Shown piece by piece: positions 26,435 through 29,898 of a stretch of 29,898 nt of DNA. Position 1 is the stretch's first letter; every line of letters begins with the position of its first letter. Origin of the DNA: UBA11400 sp964550435 (lineage in GTDB: Bacteria > Bacteroidota > Rhodothermia > Balneolales > HLUCCA01). The stretch is from the NCBI GenBank assembly GCA_964550435.1, contig CAZJZI010000033.1, positions 1-29,898 on the forward strand, given 5' to 3'. The translations under genes were made by a program, and so were the position numbers. A model generated the notes under the pieces. The model made no database searches and was not told the origin of the DNA. It was given only the letters and a program-made list of their open reading frames with translations.

Positions 26435-27712
26435 TTAAACTGATTTTGTTGGATTACTGTTCAGAAAATGGATCAATTCGTCCCAGTGAAAGGGTGTTTC
26501 GGTGCTTTGGTCCATATCGCGCAGAATAAACTGGCCTGAAGCAAGTTCCGACTCGCCTACGATTATTGAGAAACGTGCAGATTCGCGATTCGCTTCTTTC
26601 ATTTGAGCTTTTATGGATCTGGCAGAGTAGTCCATCGTGGCCGAAAGTCCGAGTTTTCGAAGTTCCGGGAGCTTTGATAATGCAAAAGCTACGGCATCAT
26701 CTCCTCTGGTCACTACATATACATCCAGTCGATGTCCTGTACCAAGTTGAATCCCAAGTGCATCGCAGGCTATCATCAGGCGTTCCATTCCGGATGCAAA
26801 TCCCACAGCTGGAGTTGATGGACCACCAATCTCTTCGATCAATAAATCATAACGACCGCCACCGCCCAGAGCATCCTGGGACCCAAGATCGGGACTCACA
26901 AGTTCAAATGCGGTTTTAGAATAGTAATCGAGTCCGCGAACCAAACGAGGTGTCTCAATATAACTTATCTCAAGTGAATCCAAGTGTTTTTTGACCTCGA
27001 TGTAGTGATTCAGACTCTCTTCGTTCAGGAAGTCGGTTATAACTGGAGCGTGCTCGATAATCGGCTGATCTTCCTGCTCTTTGGAATCGAGAATACGCAT
27101 CGGATTCGTCTCAAGACGTGTTTTCGAGATATCACTAAGTTGATCATGGTACGGAGTAAAATAAGCAATAAGAGCCTCTTTGTAGGTTTTTCTGGACTCT
27201 GGATTTCCCACAGAATTGATTTTCAGCGTGGTGTTCGCGATTCCGATTTCGCGGTAAACTTCAACCATGAATGCGATGATCTCGGCATCGGCCACAGGCG
27301 CGGCGCTACCGATCAATTCGGCTCCAAACTGATGAAATTGACGCTGGCGTCCTTTTTGTGGACGTTCGGCACGGAACATAGGACCGATATAGAACAGTTT
27401 TTGAACCCCCCCACGCTGATCCAGACGGTGCTCAACAAACGCACGAGCCACAGGAGCTGTCCCTTCGGGACGTAGCACATACTGATCCTCACCCCGATTG
27501 AACGCGAACATCTCTTTGGAAACGATGTCTGTAAGTTCCCCTATTCCGCGTGCAATGAGACCGGTTTGTTCCATAATTGGAGTGCGAATTTCCAGAAAAT
27601 GAAATTTCCGGGCTGTATTTCGGATCAATTGCTCTAAAAACTGCCATTTTGCCGACTCCTCTGGAAGGATATCGACCATTCCACTGTGGGTAGTAAATTT
27701 CTGGGATGCCAT
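26435..27712 (-). CDS. hisS: histidyl-tRNA synthetase
   Basis: 425-residue class II aminoacyl-tRNA synthetase charging tRNA-His in the cytoplasm. The ATG at 27712 is chosen because MASQKFTTHSGMVDILPEES matches the family N-terminus and length; the frame is open to an ATG at 27886, but the extra 58 residues include the heptamer repeats and do not resemble HisS. Motif 2 with its loop is FRAERPQKGRQRQFHQ (113-128), preceded by RPEGTA (81-86). The histidine-specific LVRGLDYYSKTAFE lies at 257-270, and motif 3 is VGFASGMERLM (303-313). The C-terminal anticodon-binding domain is present. It heads a likely operon with the AsmA-like and M28 peptidase genes, and has a TATCTTTG box in a 14-bp element shared with mnmE. 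Confidence 0.96.
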   Translation of the reverse strand: MASQKFTTHSGMVDILPEESAKWQFLEQLIRNTARKFHFLEIRTPIMEQTGLIARGIGELTDIVSKEMFAFNRGEDQYVLRPEGTAPVARAFVEHRLDQRGGVQKLFYIGPMFRAERPQKGRQRQFHQFGAELIGSAAPVADAEIIAFMVEVYREIGIANTTLKINSVGNPESRKTYKEALIAYFTPYHDQLSDISKTRLETNPMRILDSKEQEDQPIIEHAPVITDFLNEESLNHYIEVKKHLDSLEISYIETPRLVRGLDYYSKTAFELVSPDLGSQDALGGGGRYDLLIEEIGGPSTPAVGFASGMERLMIACDALGIQLGTGHRLDVYVVTRGDDAVAFALSKLPELRKLGLSATMDYSARSIKAQMKEANRESARFSIIVGESELASGQFILRDMDQSTETPFHWDELIHFLNSNPTKSV

Positions 27713-27733
27713 TACTTGGATTTGATTAAAGTG

Positions 27734-27747
27734 ATCTTCCAAAGATA
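27734..27747 (-). promoter_or_regulatory. TATCTTTG -7 box in a 14-bp dyad element before hisS
   Basis: On the minus strand TATCTTTGGAAGAT lies 21 nt before the hisS ATG. It includes a perfect TAnnTTTG box and the dyad ATCTT-TGG-AAGAT, and is identical to the element before mnmE. A start at about 27732 would give a leader of about 20 nt. A clear -33 TTG is not visible; the heptamer array occupies that position. Confidence 0.45.
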
Positions 27748-27762
27748 CAAAATCTACTAACA

Positions 27763-27790
27763 GTAAACTGTAAACAGTAACCTGTAAACG
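27763..27790 (+). repeat. heptamer tandem array, four units
   Basis: GTAAACT, GTAAACA, GTAACCT and GTAAACG follow one another at 7-bp period in the spacer upstream of hisS. An inverted copy of the same family lies at 27915-27942. Together they form an imperfect inverted repeat (17 of 22 bases) 129 bp apart. Confidence 0.8.
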
Positions 27791-27901
27791 GCCATGCAGG
27801 TTTTTTAGCGCGCAATGCATCCGATGGGCAGAGAGTGTAGTAAATCGATCGAGTTTCCAACTGAGTAAGTTGCTCTTTCTGCACACCAGAACTTTGTGAA
27901 C
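27791..27901. other. spacer between hisS and the glycosyltransferase gene, no gene seen
   Basis: This stretch has no credible gene or RNA that I recognise. A minor hairpin CAACT-GAGTA-AGTTG lies at 27859-27873. It separates two genes on the same strand. Confidence 0.4.
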
Positions 27902-28864
27902 CTAATCGATGGGTCGTTTACCGTTTAACGTTACCTGTTTACTACCCTCAGGGCTTAAAAAACCCAAAATTACCTCAAACCTGAACCTGATGAGCATCGA
28001 AGCGGCGGGAATCTGTCCGGATAAGAGATACCCGAGGGAATAGATCAGCGTACCCAGCGCCTTAACCCCCTGTACCACGCTCCACCTCACCACCTCAACC
28101 CCTGTGCGACACACTCTCCGGTCACCCGCTCCCATCCCTCGAGCCTGACCCAGCACATACTCCCTGCTCAGTCGCTCCGACCCAATCCGGTGACGAAGCC
28201 CCGCTCCCGGATTGTACCACATCTCGCCACCCCGCTCGCGCAAGCGAGCAAACAAGTCCTTCTCTTCACCACCGCCCAGCACCGCCCCCTTACGCCCCAG
28301 CTCCGGATCGAATCCGCCCAGCTCCAACACCTTTTCGCGGTCGACCAGCATATTGCCCCCATGCGGATAATCACTCCCGCGATACCGAACCTCGGCAGCA
28401 TACGGAGCATGATACCCCAGCATCTGCCGCAACACCATCGGAAACCAGCCAGGGCGTCCCGCATCAAAGTGCACCTCAATCGGACCGCCCCCGCCCGCGA
28501 TGCGATCGTGGCGTCGGATAAATCCAACCCAAGACTCCAGGAAATCCTCCGCCACGAACACATCGTCGTCAATGTACAACACCCAGGGCGCTCCAGACTC
28601 CCGCAGCGCCCGATTCCGCGCATACGACAAACCCTGCATCTGCTCAGATAACCAGCGCCAACCACAGCGCCCTTTCCACGCCCAGTCCCGCAGCAGGGAC
28701 TCGGTGGCGTCGGACGAATTATTATTAACCACCAACACCTCAACTCCCGCCACCTCACCCCGCTGCGCCTCCAGGCCGCGCAGAGTGTCTGACAGATACG
28801 CACTTCGGTTGTAGGTGCAAATCGCAACCGTGAGCAGAATCGGACTATGATTTGAGTTCGACAT
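27902..28864 (-). CDS. family 2 glycosyltransferase
   Basis: 321-residue GT-A fold enzyme that transfers a sugar from a nucleotide sugar, likely for cell-surface polysaccharide or glycolipid. LLTVAICTYNRSAYLSDTL (about 10-28) is the N-terminal nucleotide-binding strand and loop, VLVVNNNSSDAT follows, YIDDDVFV carries the metal-binding DxD, and GGGEEKDLFARLRERG is the acceptor-side ED region. A C-terminal hydrophobic stretch (ALGTLIYSLGYLLSGQI) may attach it to the membrane. The ATG at 28864 gives a standard N-terminus; in-frame ATGs at 28921 and 28972 exist. Most of the gene is far richer in GC (63-68% in sampled 60-base blocks) than its neighbours (about 45-50%), suggesting acquisition. Its last residues come from heptamer repeats. 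Confidence 0.88.
   Translation of the reverse strand: MSNSNHSPILLTVAICTYNRSAYLSDTLRGLEAQRGEVAGVEVLVVNNNSSDATESLLRDWAWKGRCGWRWLSEQMQGLSYARNRALRESGAPWVLYIDDDVFVAEDFLESWVGFIRRHDRIAGGGGPIEVHFDAGRPGWFPMVLRQMLGYHAPYAAEVRYRGSDYPHGGNMLVDREKVLELGGFDPELGRKGAVLGGGEEKDLFARLRERGGEMWYNPGAGLRHRIGSERLSREYVLGQARGMGAGDRRVCRTGVEVVRWSVVQGVKALGTLIYSLGYLLSGQIPAASMLIRFRFEVILGFLSPEGSKQVTLNGKRPID
27915..27942 (-). repeat. inverted heptamer array inside the glycosyltransferase 3' end
   Basis: On the plus strand the units are CGTTTAC, CGTTTAA, CGTTACC and TGTTTAC, the reverse-complement family of the array at 27763-27790. This copy is translated as part of the C-terminal tail (KQVTLNGKR) of the glycosyltransferase, so repeat DNA is coding here. 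Confidence 0.75.
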
Positions 28865-28875
28865 GGTGATTTTAT

Positions 28876-28913
28876 TGTAATCCGAATTGAGTATTTTGGG
28901 GCTGTAATCCGAA
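28876..28913. repeat. two 11-bp direct repeats between divergent glycosyltransferase genes
   Basis: TGTAATCCGAA occurs at 28876-28886 and 28903-28913, 27 bp apart start to start, filling most of the 55-bp gap. The position suggests a regulator binding site, but this is unproven. Confidence 0.55.
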
Positions 28914-28914
28914 C

Positions 28915-28926
28915 GGATCATGATCC
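28915..28926. repeat. 12-bp palindrome containing start codons on both strands
   Basis: GGATCATGATCC is a perfect palindrome. Its central ATG (28920) begins the plus-strand glycosyltransferase, and the same bases read ATG at 28921 on the minus strand, an in-frame alternative start for the divergent glycosyltransferase. Confidence 0.6.
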
Positions 28927-29756
28927 CGAAACAAACTCTGTACGTGCCTAAAATAACCGTATATATCGTCACAAAAAACCGCTTGAACCAACTAAAACAG
29001 GCGATAAAATCGGTAGAGTCTCAGACCTTTACCGACTGGGAGCTGATTGTAGTCGACGATGGATCGACCGACGAAACGGCCTCATTTCTTCAGAATCGAG
29101 GAAAATCACCGATATTTCGGTGGTTTAGAAACGAAATATCGGTTGGAGCTGCTGCCGCGAGAAATGTGGCTATTGCGAATGCGAGTGGTGAATTTATAAC
29201 CGGACTCGACGATGACGACCAGTTTCGTCCCGAGCGGTTGCAGCGTTTCTCGGAGACCTGGAAGCCAGAGCATCCAGTGCTGACTACGTGGGATACTCTG
29301 GAGAGAGTGGACGGGAGGGGAGTGACCTGGCGCAAACCGGAAGTGATTACCTGGCAGGATCTGCTGTACAAGAATCTGATTGGGAACCAGGTGTTTACAC
29401 GCACCGAGTTTTTGCGTGAGATTGGTGGATTTGATCCGACATTACCATCCGCTCAGGACTATGACACGTGGCTCCGATTGGTCAAATTGCACGGTCCAGT
29501 GCGAGTGGTACAGGAGTCGTTGCAGGTTATCATGATGCGTCCGAGCGCAGGGCGGATATCGTCTGGATCACGTGCATGGATCGGGTATTTCGCCTGTTAT
29601 CGCAAGCACAAATCGGACATGAACCGTGCTCAACGAAAGTATCATTTGCACTCTATCCGCCTCGCCCAAGGTAAGCAGCGGTTTTGGGATGTGTTCTTCT
29701 GGACTCCGAGCAGGTTTTGGGTTAAAGAGATGGCTAAGATAGTTTTTAAGACATAG
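28920..29756 (+). CDS. family 2 glycosyltransferase
   Basis: 278-residue GT2 enzyme with a GT-A fold. ITVYIVTKNRLNQLKQAIKS and SQTFTDWELIVVDDGSTDET are the canonical N-terminal motifs, AAARNVAIANASGEFITGLDDDD holds the DxD metal site, and DPTLPSAQDYDTWLRLVK is the conserved region containing the catalytic-base Asp. The C-terminal helices are basic. The ATG at 28920 is used; a GTG at 28944, just before PKITVYIV, is a plausible alternative. Composition is near the window average, unlike the divergent GC-rich glycosyltransferase, so the two probably have different histories. Octamer repeats start right at its stop codon. The role is surface glycan synthesis by family; the donor and acceptor sugars are unknown. 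Confidence 0.9.
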   Translation: MIPKQTLYVPKITVYIVTKNRLNQLKQAIKSVESQTFTDWELIVVDDGSTDETASFLQNRGKSPIFRWFRNEISVGAAAARNVAIANASGEFITGLDDDDQFRPERLQRFSETWKPEHPVLTTWDTLERVDGRGVTWRKPEVITWQDLLYKNLIGNQVFTRTEFLREIGGFDPTLPSAQDYDTWLRLVKLHGPVRVVQESLQVIMMRPSAGRISSGSRAWIGYFACYRKHKSDMNRAQRKYHLHSIRLAQGKQRFWDVFFWTPSRFWVKEMAKIVFKT

Positions 29757-29763
29757 AAAATAG

Positions 29764-29803
29764 GCTAGCGGGCGAGCGGGAAAGCAGGCTAGCAGGCGAG
29801 CAG
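29764..29803. repeat. second octanucleotide array, five units
   Basis: GCTAGCGG, GCGAGCGG, GAAAGCAG, GCTAGCAG and GCGAGCAG follow at exact 8-bp period; a degenerate unit GAAAATAG (29756-29763) precedes and overlaps the last base of the glycosyltransferase stop codon. Positions 4-8 read AGC(G/A)G, the same core and period as the 3838-4034 array when that is phased as TAGAGCGG. Confidence 0.8.
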
Positions 29804-29841
29804 TTGTTATTTGTGAATTGGAATGAGGTGAAGTATTTTTA

Positions 29842-29898
29842 TACCCACTACCCACTACCCACTACCCACTACCCACTACCCACTACCCACTACCCACT
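29842..29898. repeat. perfect heptamer tandem array running off the window end
   Basis: TACCCAC is repeated eight times without error from 29842 to 29897, and the next unit begins at the last base. The true length is unknown because the window ends inside it. No gene is seen in 29757-29898. Confidence 0.95.

Noticed and set aside
26427..26437. GGAGGTGATTT, a perfect Shine-Dalgarno-like sequence on the plus strand
   Set aside because: No plus-strand gene follows; it lies in the 20-bp gap of a minus-strand operon and over the hisS stop, so it is coincidental.
27713..27886. 58-residue N-terminal extension of hisS
   Set aside because: The extension covers the heptamer repeats and the promoter-like box, and lacks similarity to HisS; the ATG at 27712 gives the family-standard start.
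28168..28827. 219-codon minus-strand frame, plus plus-strand frames at 28190-28651 and 28500-28814
   Set aside because: They overlap a glycosyltransferase with clear GT2 motifs. High GC makes stop codons rare in the other frames, and their proteins are Cys/Arg/Trp-rich or low-complexity with no recognisable motif.

Overview
The window comes from the chromosome of a Gram-negative bacterium of the Bacteroidota/Balneolota/Rhodothermota (FCB) type. Sequence support: a TonB-dependent receptor with an N-terminal carboxypeptidase-regulatory-like domain, a well-formed Bacteroidota-type promoter (GTTG, 19 nt, TAATTTTG) in front of it, weak or absent Shine-Dalgarno sequences for most genes, and an aminolipid-synthase-like acyltransferase fusion. 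Placement below phylum level is inference. I see no rRNA or tRNA gene, insertion sequence, prophage, CRISPR array or integrase.

Layout. 1-715 (-): a YeeZ-like Rossmann protein cut by the window edge. 1068-3773 (+): TonB-dependent receptor, followed by a UUCG-loop terminator and a 24-unit octanucleotide tandem array. 4078-5454 (-): mnmE. 5582-12976 (+): an efflux operon of one lipoprotein adaptor and two different RND pumps, closed by a strong terminator. 13156-18545 (+): secreted amidohydrolase, sodium/solute symporter and priA. 18546-21198 (-): clpS and clpA; clpA ends base-to-base against priA. 21477-23357 (+): a two-domain acyltransferase (PlsC-like plus GNAT-like) resembling the ornithine-lipid synthase OlsF. 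23382-27712 (-): hisS, an AsmA-like membrane-anchored protein and a PSMA-like M28 peptidase, probably one operon. 27902-29756: two divergent family 2 glycosyltransferases. The window ends in octamer and heptamer tandem repeats.

Functionally this is mostly core machinery (tRNA modification, tRNA charging, replication restart, regulated proteolysis) mixed with envelope functions: nutrient import, drug or lipid export, aminolipid synthesis, peptide degradation and surface glycosylation. No defence or secretion system is evident.

The least explained signals are non-coding. (1) A perfect 15-bp inverted repeat bounds the 238-bp clpS/acyltransferase intergenic region and lies just before each start codon; it could be a shared operator or an invertible promoter. 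(2) An identical 14-bp dyad with a Bacteroidota -7 box lies before mnmE and hisS only. (3) Period-8 and period-7 tandem arrays sit at gene 3' ends; two octamer arrays 25 kb apart share an AGC(G/A)G core, and one heptamer array encodes the C-terminus of a glycosyltransferase.
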